Shown: piece after piece, positions 31,859 to 40,566 of the stretch
How the letters are laid out: the number at the start of each line of letters is the position of its first letter
Numbering within the stretch: position 1 is the first letter of the stretch
Translations under genes and position numbers: made by a program
Assembly: GCA_910583775.1 (NCBI GenBank)
Contig: CAJTYD010000013.1
Span: 1-43,995 of the forward strand
Direction of reading: 5' to 3'
Length of the DNA stretch: 43,995 nt
Source: an uncultured Muribaculaceae bacterium
GTDB lineage: Bacteria; Bacteroidota; Bacteroidia; Bacteroidales; Muribaculaceae
The notes under the pieces: model-generated
Seen by the model: only the letters and a program-made list of their open reading frames with translations
Databases searched by the model: none
What the model was told of the DNA's origin: nothing

Positions 31859-34800
31859 TTATTCGTGAGTATTAATACTGTATTGTTCAATCTCAGAAGA
31901 AATGCCGCTGTTGTCCTTGTCTTTCCATTTCGGAGGAGTGATCTTCTCCTGGATGAGCTGGAAGGCGACAAACATGGCGGGAACTATAAGAACCTGGAGT
32001 ATCATACCGATCAACATACCTCCGATAGCTCCCGTTCCGAGTGCGTTGTAACCATTGGCGCCGGCTCCGGTTGCGAACATCAGAGGCAACAGACCGATGA
32101 TCATGGCCAGTGAGGTCATCAGGATAGGACGCAGACGGGCGGTAGCACCCTGGATGGCAGAGTTGACGACACTCAGACCTGTTCTCCGGCGTTCTAGGGC
32201 GAACTCCACGATAAGGATTGCGTTTTTGGCCAACAGACCGATAAGCATGATAAGGGCGATCTGCAGATATATGTTGTTGTCGATACCCATCATGCGGGCG
32301 AAGATGAAGGTGCCCATAAGTCCGAACGGAACCGAAAGGATAACGGCCCAGGGAATGATGTAGCTTTCATACTGTGCGCTCAGCAGCAGGTATACGAACA
32401 GGAGCACGAGTGCGAATATGTATGCCGTCTGGTTGCTTCCGGTTGATGCCTCCTCTCGTGTCAGACCCGAGTAGTCGTAGCCGAATCCGACGGGAAGTGT
32501 CTGGGCGGCAACTTCCTCTATGGCGTTGATGGCGTCGCCGGAGGTGAAGCCGGGAGCCGGCTGGCCGGTGACGGCGATCGATGTGAACATATTGAAGCGG
32601 TTGATCACGTCAGGACCGTAGACTCGTTTCAGTTTCACGAAGTTGTCGATCGGTGCCATGGTGGCGCCGTTTCTGACCTTGATGCGTTTCAGTGTCTCGG
32701 GCGAAACACGAGCTTCGGGGTTAGCCTGCATCATCACGCGGTAGAGCTTACCGAATTTGTTGAAGTTCGACACATACATACCTCCGTAATAACCCTGTAG
32801 GGCGGTGAGGATGGCGTTCTGTGTCAGACCTGCCTGCTTGATCTTGGCTACGTCGAGCTCTACAAGATACTGCGGGAACGAGGGGTTGAACGTCGAGTAT
32901 GCCATCTGGATCTCCGGGCGGGCGTTAAGCGTTGCGATGAATCTCTGGTAGACCTGGAAGAAGTTGTTCAGGTCGCCGCCGGTCTTGTCCTGCAGACGGA
33001 TCTCGAAACCGTTGGTTGCGGAGAAACCGGAAATCATAGGAGGCTTGAAGAACATTATTCGGGCATCCTTGATCTGGGCGCATTTCTGGAAAAGCATTCC
33101 GAGAACGGCGTCGGCGCTTTCAGTCTGCTCATCTCGTTCAGACCAGGGGCGCAGCTTGATGATGAAGGATCCGTAGGTGTTGCCCTGACCTCCGATAAAG
33201 CTGTAACCGGTGATGGCGTTTCGGGTCTGGATAGCGGGAATGGTAGAGGCGATGCTGTCGACCTGGTCCATGATGCGTTTCGTCTTGTCGAGAGATGTGG
33301 CGGGCGGCATATCGACTACACCCATGATCGTACCGGTATCCTCGTCGGGCACAAGACCGGTAGCCGTTGTCGACATAAGCCATACAAGGACGGCGATTGA
33401 TGCCGCCACGATGCCGAAGCCCGTAACCTTATGCTTGATAAACCATCCGGATGCTTTGTTATACCATTTCAGAAGTTTGGCGAACACGCGGTTGAAGGCA
33501 TTGATGAAGTCTTTGGAAAACATTCCGATCAGAGCGAGAACGCCGACTACAACGGCGATGATTCCCTTCACGATGCTTTCGAAGTCGAACCATCCCATCA
33601 TAAGGAATGCGACGGCGATACAGATGAGGATGAAGGTGATGATAGGATTTGTCTTGAACCCTATTCGTTTCTTATATGTCTCCTTCATTACCTCTCCGGC
33701 AGCCGAATAGGCGTCTTTCATACGCTCTTTCAGCGGCTTCTGATCCTCTTTTTTGTGAGGTTTCAGGAAAAGGGCGCAAAGGGCCGGCGAAAGGGTAAGG
33801 GCGTTCACGGCCGAAAGGCCGATAGCCATGGCCATCGTCAGACCGAACTGACGGTAGAACACACCGGATGTTCCACCCATGAACGATACGGGGATGAACA
33901 CGAGCATCATCACCAGCGTGATCGATATGAGGGCACCTGCAATCTCACTCATGGCGTCGATGGCGGCACGCTTCGCGGATGTATATCCTTCATCGAGTTT
34001 GGCGTGGACCGCCTCGACCACCACTATCGCGTCGTCGACCACGATGGCGATAGCAAGCACGAGAGCGGAAAGGGTGAGGAGGTTGATGGTGAATCCGAAT
34101 ATGTTGAGCAGGAAGAACGTACCGATCAGGGCCACTGGGATGGCGATGATAGGAATAAGTGTTGACCGGAAATCCTGCAGGAAGATGAACACCACGAGGA
34201 ACACGAGCACGAATGCTTCGATAAGAGTCTTCACTACCTCATGGATAGAGGCGAAAAGGAAGTCGTTGACACTCATTGAGGTCTCGATCTTCACGCCCTC
34301 GGGAGCCTCTTTCTGGAATTTGTCGAGCTCTTTCTGGATGCTCTCTACTACCGCAGTAGCGTTCGAACCCGGCGACTGGAACACGATTGCCGAAACGCCT
34401 ACCTTTCCGTTGGTCGTCGAATGGAAGCCGTAGCTGAGTCGGCCGAGCTCCACGTCGGCAACATCCTTGAGCCGGAGAATCTCGCCGTCGGGAGTGGCGC
34501 GGACAATGATGTCCTCAAATTCTTTCTCGTCCTGCAGACGTCCCTTGTATCTCATCACATACTGGAAGCTCTGTTTGCCGTTTTCGCCAAACTGACCGGG
34601 AGCCGCCTCTATGTTCTGCTCGGCCAGAGCCGCGGAGATATCTGTAGGCATAAGTCCGTACTGGGCCATGATGTCAGGCTTGAGCCAAATACGCATCGAG
34701 TAGTCTGCACCCATTACCATGGCCTCGCCCACACCGGGCACACGCTTGATTACAGGGATGATGTTGATGGCCAGATAGTTTTCGATAAACTCCTCGCTAT

Positions 34801-35248
34801 ATTTGCCTGCGTTGTCGAATACGTTGAAGACCATCAGCATCGACGACTGCCTTTTCTGGGTGATCACGCCCACCTGATTGACCTCGGCGGGCAGGAAGCT
34901 GGCTGCCTTTGCGACGCGGTTCTGGACATCGACGGCCGCCATATCCGGATCCATTCCCGGTTTGAAGTAGACGGTGATTGATGCCGATCCGTTGTTGGCT
35001 GCTGAAGAATACATGTAGTCCATGTTCTCGGCGCCGTTGATCTGCTCTTCAAGAGGAGCGATCACGGAATTAAGCACACTCTGTGCGTTAGCTCCGGTAT
35101 ATGTGGTTGATACCTGGATTGTCGGAGGCGCGATGTTAGGGTATTGCTCGATAGGCAAAGACATCAGACCCAGTATACCGAATATCACGATGAATATCGA
35201 TATAACCGTCGACAGTACCGGCCTGTTTATAAACGTTGATAATTTCAT
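31859..35248 (-). CDS. RND (HAE1-type) multidrug efflux transporter, enlarged
   Basis: This is the inner-membrane proton-driven pump, 1,129 residues. The usual order is seen: TM1 (about 11-29), first porter domain, TM2-6 including the proton-relay Asp405-Asp406 in AIVVDDAIVVVEA, second porter domain from about 630, and the C-terminal TM bundle. AcrB/MexB members have about 1,040-1,050 residues. The excess lies at about 500-580, where two hydrophobic segments (535-553 and 560-578) separate the first membrane bundle from TM7 (about 608-626). Substrates are probably hydrophobic or amphiphilic compounds; specificity is not readable. The gene is sandwiched between adaptor and duct genes. Confidence 0.95.
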   Translation of the reverse strand: MKLSTFINRPVLSTVISIFIVIFGILGLMSLPIEQYPNIAPPTIQVSTTYTGANAQSVLNSVIAPLEEQINGAENMDYMYSSAANNGSASITVYFKPGMDPDMAAVDVQNRVAKAASFLPAEVNQVGVITQKRQSSMLMVFNVFDNAGKYSEEFIENYLAINIIPVIKRVPGVGEAMVMGADYSMRIWLKPDIMAQYGLMPTDISAALAEQNIEAAPGQFGENGKQSFQYVMRYKGRLQDEKEFEDIIVRATPDGEILRLKDVADVELGRLSYGFHSTTNGKVGVSAIVFQSPGSNATAVVESIQKELDKFQKEAPEGVKIETSMSVNDFLFASIHEVVKTLIEAFVLVFLVVFIFLQDFRSTLIPIIAIPVALIGTFFLLNIFGFTINLLTLSALVLAIAIVVDDAIVVVEAVHAKLDEGYTSAKRAAIDAMSEIAGALISITLVMMLVFIPVSFMGGTSGVFYRQFGLTMAMAIGLSAVNALTLSPALCALFLKPHKKEDQKPLKERMKDAYSAAGEVMKETYKKRIGFKTNPIITFILICIAVAFLMMGWFDFESIVKGIIAVVVGVLALIGMFSKDFINAFNRVFAKLLKWYNKASGWFIKHKVTGFGIVAASIAVLVWLMSTTATGLVPDEDTGTIMGVVDMPPATSLDKTKRIMDQVDSIASTIPAIQTRNAITGYSFIGGQGNTYGSFIIKLRPWSERDEQTESADAVLGMLFQKCAQIKDARIMFFKPPMISGFSATNGFEIRLQDKTGGDLNNFFQVYQRFIATLNARPEIQMAYSTFNPSFPQYLVELDVAKIKQAGLTQNAILTALQGYYGGMYVSNFNKFGKLYRVMMQANPEARVSPETLKRIKVRNGATMAPIDNFVKLKRVYGPDVINRFNMFTSIAVTGQPAPGFTSGDAINAIEEVAAQTLPVGFGYDYSGLTREEASTGSNQTAYIFALVLLFVYLLLSAQYESYIIPWAVILSVPFGLMGTFIFARMMGIDNNIYLQIALIMLIGLLAKNAILIVEFALERRRTGLSVVNSAIQGATARLRPILMTSLAMIIGLLPLMFATGAGANGYNALGTGAIGGMLIGMILQVLIVPAMFVAFQLIQEKITPPKWKDKDNSGISSEIEQYSINTHE

Positions 35249-35290
35249 TTCAATCTCTGTTTAATAGGGGTATGATTGATAGTGAATGCA

Positions 35291-36412
35291 TTATTTTTTG
35301 GGCTTGATCACCATGTCGTCCTTGACCGAGATGCCGATGCCTTCGGTAACTACCACGTCGCCGGGTTTCAGGCCGCTTGTGACGATGTAGTTTACTCCGT
35401 CGTTCTCATTCGAGATGGTGATAGGCACGGAGTGAACCTTGCTCGAGTCGCCGAGGACGTAGCAGAATTTCATATCCTGGATCTCGTAGGTGGCTTTCTG
35501 CGGAATCATGATTGCATTCTGATACATAGAGGGGATGATAACCTGGCCTGTGTTTCCGCTGCGGAGCATGCCGTCGGGGTTGGGAAATACGGCGATTGCC
35601 TGTGCGGCTCCGGTAGCGGGGTCGATCACGCCGGAAATCGAGACGATTTTTCCGGGCTGGCCGTATCTTTCGCCGTTTGCCATCTGCAGGGTAACTTCGG
35701 GCATCTGCGCGATAGCCTGGTCGATCGTGCGTTCGCCGTTATTTGTCATGGCGAGAAGGTCTTTCTCGTTGAGCGAGAAATAGGCGCGCATGTCAGTGTT
35801 GTTCGAAAGGATTGTCAGCAGCGTCGAAGGTGAGACCAGCGAACCCTCCTTGTTGTCGATGGTTCCGACGATTCCGGAAACCGGGGCGGTGATCACGGAA
35901 TAGGAAAGATTCTTTTTGGCGGCCGTGAGGTTGGCCACTGCCTGGTTGAGCTGCGCTTTGGCTGCGTTCAGGGCATCGGCCGATGTCTGATAGGCAGGGG
36001 CACTGATGATATTTTTATCAAGAAGGACCTTGTTGTTGTTGGCGTTTGTCTGGGCCGTGTTGACATTGGCCTGGGCTACGGCTACGGCGGCCTGGGCGGC
36101 GTCAACGGCTGCGCGGAGGCTTACCTGGTCGATGGTGAACAGAACCTGGCCTTTGCTGACTTTCTGTCCCTCCTCTACATTTACTTTTGTAAGAAATCCT
36201 GTGATCTGAGGACGAATCTCTACGTCATTCTCTCCTCTGAGCGAAGCGGGGAATCCGGATTCAAGTTTAGCGTCTTCCTCTCCGACTGTTATAACGGCCA
36301 GTTCGGGAGTCTGGGCTTCCTGTTGCTGATTCTTTCCCTTACATGCAGGGAGGATAATCATTGCTGCTGTGAGCGACAATGAAAAAGCACTCAATTTCCT
36401 AATTTTCATCAT
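35291..36412 (-). CDS. RND efflux periplasmic adaptor (AcrA/MexA-like lipoprotein)
   Basis: The membrane-fusion protein links pump and duct, 373 residues. The lipobox LPAC ends at Cys24. Lipoyl half-motifs flank a long Ala/Asn-rich coiled hairpin (AAVDAAQAAVAVAQANVN to SADALNAAKAQLNQAVANL, about 105-160), followed by a beta-barrel and a membrane-proximal domain ending VTEGIGISVKDDMVIKPKK. It is the first gene of the operon, with a 184-base leader behind a promoter box at 36600-36607. Confidence 0.95.
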   Translation of the reverse strand: MMKIRKLSAFSLSLTAAMIILPACKGKNQQQEAQTPELAVITVGEEDAKLESGFPASLRGENDVEIRPQITGFLTKVNVEEGQKVSKGQVLFTIDQVSLRAAVDAAQAAVAVAQANVNTAQTNANNNKVLLDKNIISAPAYQTSADALNAAKAQLNQAVANLTAAKKNLSYSVITAPVSGIVGTIDNKEGSLVSPSTLLTILSNNTDMRAYFSLNEKDLLAMTNNGERTIDQAIAQMPEVTLQMANGERYGQPGKIVSISGVIDPATGAAQAIAVFPNPDGMLRSGNTGQVIIPSMYQNAIMIPQKATYEIQDMKFCYVLGDSSKVHSVPITISNENDGVNYIVTSGLKPGDVVVTEGIGISVKDDMVIKPKK

Positions 36413-36599
36413 AAATCAATTTAAAGTATGCTGTATGTAATTTTTACCTGTATCGGTTGAAGCGTTGGGACGCTCCATTTAGTTTTGCCATTATTCGTGG
36501 TGGAATCTCTCTCTTACAGGAATCTCTGTTACAGACAATTCCATGTCTTGGCGGAATCATGTATATTAGTCATAACAACTGAAACCTGATTTTCCGGTG
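36413..36599 (-). other. Long leader of the efflux operon
   Basis: If transcription starts at the 36600-36607 box, the message has an untranslated leader of about 184 bases. It contains a small hairpin, AGCGT TGGG ACGCT (near 36461-36474). No start codon with a convincing short peptide was found, and no repressor gene of the TetR or MarR type is adjacent. Confidence 0.4.
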
Positions 36600-36607
36600 C
36601 AAAAATA
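36600..36607 (-). promoter_or_regulatory. Promoter -7 box of the efflux operon
   Basis: TATTTTTG followed by CACC on the minus strand fits TAnnTTTG. The upstream -33 region has only a weak match. Confidence 0.5.
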
Positions 36608-36743
36608 GAAAAAATTTCTCTTAAGGAATCATAATTTGGAATAAAAAGTCCCTTTTTGACCAATATTCGTCACTTCAGAAAACTAATTTTTGATTTTTAG
36701 TTTTCTTTTGTTCCCTTTTGATATTTTCCTTGTTGATTGTCAT

Positions 36744-36780
36744 AAAAAAGGTTCTGCAAGCGGTGCTTGCAAAACCTTTG
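36744..36780 (-). terminator. ftsH terminator
   Basis: AAAGGTT.TGCAAGC (36747-36760) pairs with GCTTGCA.AACCTTT (36766-36779), one mismatch, 5-base or shorter loop. On the minus strand it is followed by six T. It lies about 100 bases past the ftsH stop and before the efflux promoter. Confidence 0.75.
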
Positions 36781-36844
36781 TAATCTTATTTATACAAGTC
36801 TGGAGGTTACCAACCTGCTCATTTGGCGAAAAGAAGGTATTTTA

Positions 36845-36876
36845 TAAACCTTAAACCCAAACTGTAAACCAATTTA
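36845..36876 (+). repeat. Dispersed intergenic repeat, copy C (partial)
   Basis: A 32-bp segment opening TAAACCTTAAACCC and ending GTAAACCAATTTA matches the last 32 bases of copy A with about three differences. It ends two bases before the ftsH stop codon. Confidence 0.65.
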
Positions 36877-36878
36877 GA

Positions 36879-38945
36879 TTACTTGTTGAAGGGGGGAGGG
36901 GTGCCTGGATCTTCAAGATCGGGGTCGCCGGGAAATTCAGGAGATTCCGATGCCGGCTGTTCAGGTTCATGGCCTGTCAGCTCTATTTCCTTGCGGCGTT
37001 CGCGCTCTTCGTCCTCTTTCTTGTTTATCTCGATAATCTCATCGGTGCGCGATTTCCATTTTCTCTTTCCGAGAATCTTCTCGACATCATCGTGGTAGAT
37101 CACCTCCTTCTCGATGAGAAGGTCGCGTATCTTGTTGTGCTGTTCGGAATACTCACGCAGAATCGATTTAGCTCTCTCATACTGCTCGTTGATGATTCGC
37201 TTCACCTCGGCGTCGATGATCTTTGCCGTTTCGTCGGAGTAGGGTTTCGTGAACCCCATGTCCTGGCCTGTGGAGTCGTTGTAGTTGATGTTCGGCAGTT
37301 TGTCGCTCATGCCGTAGACGAGCACAAGCGAGCGTGCTATCTTGGTGCATTTCTCAAGGTCGTCGCTGGCTCCGGTGCCGATCTGGCCGGTGAAGACCTC
37401 TTCGGCGGCGCGACCTCCGAGCAGACCGCACATAGTGTCAAGCAGAGCCTGGGTCGGGATGATCTGCCGCTCTTCGGGTGCATACCAGGCGGCTCCAAGA
37501 GCTCGTCCGCGCGGAACGATCGTGACCTTCACCAGAGGATTGCCATACTGGAGCATCCAGGTGATCGTGGCGTGCCCGGCTTCGTGAGTGGCGATCGAGC
37601 GTTTCTCATCGTCGGTGATGATGCGCGATTTCTTTTCAAGACCACCCACGATTCTGTCGATGGCTGCCATAAAGTCGTTCCAGTCGACGGCCTGCTTGTT
37701 GTTGCGGGCCGCTATCAGGGCTGCCTCGTTGCAGACGTTGGCTATGTCGGCGCCGGAGAATCCCTGGGTCTGACGGGCGAGTTGCTCGACGTCAAGCTTG
37801 CTGTTAACCTTGATGTTTCTCAGATGGACGTTGAATATCTCCACACGGTCGGAAAGCTCCGGAAGGTCGACGTAGATCTGACGGTCGAAACGGCCGGGAC
37901 GAAGCAACGCCTTGTCGAGCATGTCGGCGCGGTTGGTGGCCGCGAGGCATATCACGCCGTTGTTCGACTGGAAACCGTCCATTTCGGTCAGCATCTGGTT
38001 GAGGGTGTTCTCACGCTCGTCGTTCGAACCCATGTTGGGGTTCTTGCCGCGGGCGCGGCCAACGGCGTCGATCTCGTCGATAAATACGATGCAGGGTGCC
38101 TTCTCTTTGGCCTGCTTGAAGAGGTCGCGGACGCGGGCGGCGCCGACGCCGACAAACATCTCGACGAAATCTGATCCTGACATCGAAAGGAAAGGCACGT
38201 TGGCCTCGCCGGCCACAGCCTTGGCAAGCAGCGTCTTTCCCGTTCCCGGAGGGCCGACAAGCAGTGCTCCCTTGGGAATCTTGGCTCCCAGTTCGGTATA
38301 TTTCTGCGGATTTTTCAGGAACTCCACGATCTCCTCGATCTCAACCTTGGCCTCGGCAAGACCGGCAACATCCTTGAAAGTCACGTTTGTTCCGTTGTTC
38401 TTGTCGAATACTGTGGCTTTCGATTTGCCTACATTGAAGATGCCCCCACCGCCGGCGCCGCCGCTCATCCTTCTCGACATATAGACCATGAAGAGAACGA
38501 TGAGGATGATGGGCCCGAAATACCAGAAGAATTTCATCAGGTCGCTTCCTTTCTCGTATGTGACCTTTATCTGGTTTTTCCCTTCGGCCTTGAGAGTGGC
38601 GTTCCAGGAATCGATTTTCTCCTGTATTTTGTCGGAAGAGGGGATAGTGGTCTTTATCTTCTTATCGCCGGGGATGGTCGACGACATGTCGAAATGCAGT
38701 TTCTTTGCTCCGGCGTCGGTAAGGAAACCCTCGGCTATGCCGTTTTCGGCAAATACCATTATCTTGACGATATCACCGTCGAGCGCGGTCTTTTCAAAAT
38801 CCGTCCAGTCGACTTCCTTGGTCTGCGAACTGTCTTGGAAGTAGTAAAGGGCCAACAGCGAGAGGGCTATCAGCGCATACATCCAATACATATTGAAAAG
38901 CGGGCGTTTGTTAGGCGTTCGGTTTTTTTTGTTCGGTTGTAGCAT
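36879..38945 (-). CDS. ftsH: ATP-dependent zinc metalloprotease FtsH
   Basis: FtsH is the membrane-anchored AAA protease that degrades damaged membrane proteins and regulators. The 688-residue protein has two membrane segments (about 21-36 and 139-156) around a periplasmic domain. The AAA module has Walker A GPPGTGKT (231-238), Walker B IVFIDEID (286-293) and the second region of homology ending RPGRFDR (349-355). The M41 protease domain has the zinc motif HEAGH (454-458) and the later Asp in SDDLEK. The C-terminal tail is acidic and proline-rich (EQPASESPEFPGDPDLEDPG). The gene follows rsfS by 42 bases. In many Bacteroidales cdsA comes next; here the efflux-lpxA block intervenes. Confidence 0.98.
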   Translation of the reverse strand: MLQPNKKNRTPNKRPLFNMYWMYALIALSLLALYYFQDSSQTKEVDWTDFEKTALDGDIVKIMVFAENGIAEGFLTDAGAKKLHFDMSSTIPGDKKIKTTIPSSDKIQEKIDSWNATLKAEGKNQIKVTYEKGSDLMKFFWYFGPIILIVLFMVYMSRRMSGGAGGGGIFNVGKSKATVFDKNNGTNVTFKDVAGLAEAKVEIEEIVEFLKNPQKYTELGAKIPKGALLVGPPGTGKTLLAKAVAGEANVPFLSMSGSDFVEMFVGVGAARVRDLFKQAKEKAPCIVFIDEIDAVGRARGKNPNMGSNDERENTLNQMLTEMDGFQSNNGVICLAATNRADMLDKALLRPGRFDRQIYVDLPELSDRVEIFNVHLRNIKVNSKLDVEQLARQTQGFSGADIANVCNEAALIAARNNKQAVDWNDFMAAIDRIVGGLEKKSRIITDDEKRSIATHEAGHATITWMLQYGNPLVKVTIVPRGRALGAAWYAPEERQIIPTQALLDTMCGLLGGRAAEEVFTGQIGTGASDDLEKCTKIARSLVLVYGMSDKLPNINYNDSTGQDMGFTKPYSDETAKIIDAEVKRIINEQYERAKSILREYSEQHNKIRDLLIEKEVIYHDDVEKILGKRKWKSRTDEIIEINKKEDEERERRKEIELTGHEPEQPASESPEFPGDPDLEDPGTPPPFNK

Positions 38946-38987
38946 ATAGAGAACTTAATGAATTACATTTAGGGAGCGTGTTTCTTT

Positions 38988-39347
38988 TCAGTCGATGTCG
39001 GCGATGTCTCTTACATGGGCATCGCTCCAGAGCTCTTCGAGTTTGTAGAATTCCCTCGTTTCAGGGAGGAAAACATGGACGAAAAGATTGCCGTAATCGA
39101 TCACAATCCATTGGGAATTGCGGTAACCGTCGTAGTTATACGGCTTGATTCCGGTATTTTTCAGAATATCTTCGCGGATACCGTCGGCGATTGCCGATAC
39201 CTGCGATGTCGACCTGCCCTGACAGATGATGAACTTCGATGCCGGAGCGGATTCGATTTCACTTAGATTTATTTCAGTGATTTTATTTCCTTTTTTGTCT
39301 TGGATCGCCTCTATGATCAGCGGCGAAAGATCGGGTGTTTTTTGCAT
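38988..39347 (-). CDS. rsfS: Ribosome silencing factor RsfS
   Basis: RsfS (Iojap/YbeB family) binds ribosomal protein L14 and blocks subunit joining under starvation. The 119-residue form starts at ATG 39347 (MQKTPDLSPLI); a TTG two codons earlier is less likely. Typical blocks are ASKFIICQGRSTSQVSAIAD, GYRNSQWIVIDYGNLFVHVF and REFYKLEELWSDA. The gene is upstream of ftsH in the same direction and probably co-transcribed. Confidence 0.96.
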   Translation of the reverse strand: MQKTPDLSPLIIEAIQDKKGNKITEINLSEIESAPASKFIICQGRSTSQVSAIADGIREDILKNTGIKPYNYDGYRNSQWIVIDYGNLFVHVFLPETREFYKLEELWSDAHVRDIADID

Positions 39348-39429
39348 TCGCAATTTATGTTAATCCAGTTTGAATAAAATTTGTCGTTATGACATTAATT
39401 GTCAACAGCAAATTCTGTGCCTAAAATAA

Positions 39430-39463
39430 CAGAAACGGGGTCTTATGAAAGACCCGTTTCTGT
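39430..39463 (-). terminator. Terminator after the superoxide dismutase gene
   Basis: CAGAAACGGGGTCTT and AAGACCCGTTTCTG form a stem of about 14 pairs with one bulged G. It is flanked by T-rich sequence on both strands and may work in both directions. It lies about 125 bases past the sod stop. Confidence 0.65.
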
Positions 39464-39508
39464 AGATTTTTAAGAATTCAAATGCGAATTTAATAAAAAA
39501 CGGTGAAT

Positions 39509-39529
39509 ATTCTTCTATAATAGAAGAAT
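39509..39529. repeat. Perfect palindrome, 21 bp
   Basis: ATTCTTCTAT and ATAGAAGAAT flank a single central A. A one-base centre is too tight for a simple RNA hairpin with all pairs, so a protein-binding palindrome is possible. Confidence 0.5.
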
Positions 39530-39537
39530 GTTTCAAA

Positions 39538-39571
39538 TAATATTCTCGATAATTTTCTAATGAGAATATTA
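39538..39571. repeat. Inverted repeat near the end of the sod gene
   Basis: TAATATTCTC (39538-39547) and GAGAATATTA (39562-39571) are perfect 10-bp arms around 14 bases, located 19 bases after the sod stop codon. Confidence 0.5.
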
Positions 39572-39589
39572 GGGCGCGGTTTAACGATA

Positions 39590-40171
39590 CTATTCTCCAT
39601 AACGAACGCTTATTATATCCCAGTCGACGATATCCCATAGCTTTTTGAGATATTCGGCTCTGCGATTTTGATAGTCAAGATAATATGCGTGTTCCCATAC
39701 GTCGAAGACCATGATGGGCTTCAGCCCCTCGGTGAGGGGATTGGAGGCGTTTTTGCCCTGGGTGATGAAAAGGGTGCCTTTGCTGTCGGCTGAGAGCCAT
39801 ACCCATCCGGAACCGAAAAGGGTGGTGCCGGCTTCCTCGAATTTCGCCTTGAATTCTTCGAAACTGCCGAACTGCTCGTTGATTTTATCGCGAAGTTTCG
39901 AAGTAGGTTCCTTAAGGCCGTTGGGGTCGAACTGGAAGAAATAGAATATATGGTTCCAGGCCTGGGAAGCGTTGTTAAAGAGCTTCCCGTCGCTTTTGAC
40001 GATGATTTCCTCGAGCGTCATATCCTCGAAGGGCGTTCCCTCGATAAGGGCATTCAAAGTGTCGATATACGCCTTTTCATGTTTTCCATAGTGGTAATCG
40101 ATAGTCATAGGAGAGATCACCGGTGCGAGGGCATCGATAGAATAAGGCAGGCGTGGCTGGCTGAATTTCAT
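39590..40171 (-). CDS. Superoxide dismutase, Fe/Mn family
   Basis: The enzyme removes superoxide in the cytoplasm. The 193-residue form starts at ATG 40171 (MKFSQPRLPY); an upstream 29-codon extension is not family-like. Metal ligands are visible: His27, His74 in AWNHIF, Asp157 and His161 in DVWEHAYYLDY. Gln70 in NASQAWNH occupies the place used by iron-type enzymes, though Bacteroides enzymes of this kind can also work with manganese. There is no signal peptide. It appears to be a single-gene unit with several hairpins downstream. Confidence 0.96.
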   Translation of the reverse strand: MKFSQPRLPYSIDALAPVISPMTIDYHYGKHEKAYIDTLNALIEGTPFEDMTLEEIIVKSDGKLFNNASQAWNHIFYFFQFDPNGLKEPTSKLRDKINEQFGSFEEFKAKFEEAGTTLFGSGWVWLSADSKGTLFITQGKNASNPLTEGLKPIMVFDVWEHAYYLDYQNRRAEYLKKLWDIVDWDIISVRYGE

Positions 40172-40273
40172 AGCTTTAAGTATTATAGTGTTGATAAATG
40201 TATTAACTCTCATAATGGCATCCGCCATCATACCTACATAACAAAATACCCACGCCAAAGGTTGGTTCTTCTT

Positions 40274-40314
40274 TAAATTGGTTTATGGTTGAGGTTTAAG
40301 GTTTAGATAATACC
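40274..40314 (-). repeat. Dispersed 41-bp intergenic repeat, copy B
   Basis: The reverse complement begins GGTATTATCTAAACC and ends ATAAACCAATTTA, the same length as copy A and about 88 percent identical. A further degenerate TAAACC-rich segment lies about 22 bases away in the opposite orientation and could base-pair with it. Confidence 0.7.
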
Positions 40315-40483
40315 ATTCGTCCTGTCTGCAAGTCAAGCTGAACCTCTAAACCTAAACTTTAAACTTCATGTTTTCAGGTTCAATGGAATTTTAAAAACTT
40401 GACTAATTTATATGATCAAATTATTCGGGTAGTAATCGTTTTATTCTCTTTGATGCAGACCCACATGATTTAAACATTTGTCC

Positions 40484-40525
40484 ATAGATAAAACTTTTAC
40501 ATCTTATTTCAAAAGTTTTGTCTAT
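40484..40525. repeat. Inverted repeat downstream of res
   Basis: ATAGATAAAACTTTT (40484-40498) and AAAAGTTTTGTCTAT (40511-40525) pair over 15 positions with one mismatch, around a 12-base loop. A third half-copy, ATAAACTAAACTTTTC, follows. It may terminate res transcripts on the minus strand. Confidence 0.5.
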
Positions 40526-40566
40526 AAACTAAACTTTTCTTGAATGCACAATTTGCGTCATGCTAT

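Larger units (their letters stand above)
40172..40566. other. Non-coding region between sod and res with repeats
   Basis: This stretch of about 395 bases holds no plausible gene. It contains dispersed-repeat copy B in reverse orientation (40274-40314), a TAAACC-rich segment (about 40336-40358) and an inverted repeat at 40484-40525. The sod promoter should lie at its left end but I could not place it with confidence. Confidence 0.6.

Noticed and set aside
33431..34165. A 244-codon plus-strand frame opposite the RND transporter
   Set aside because: The antisense of a high-confidence gene; the translation is His/Glu/Asp-rich nonsense without a domain.
36969..38174. A 401-codon frame on the plus strand opposite ftsH
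   Set aside because: It mirrors the strongly conserved ftsH gene, and its translation has no recognisable domain and unnatural composition (rich in Val, Asp, His).
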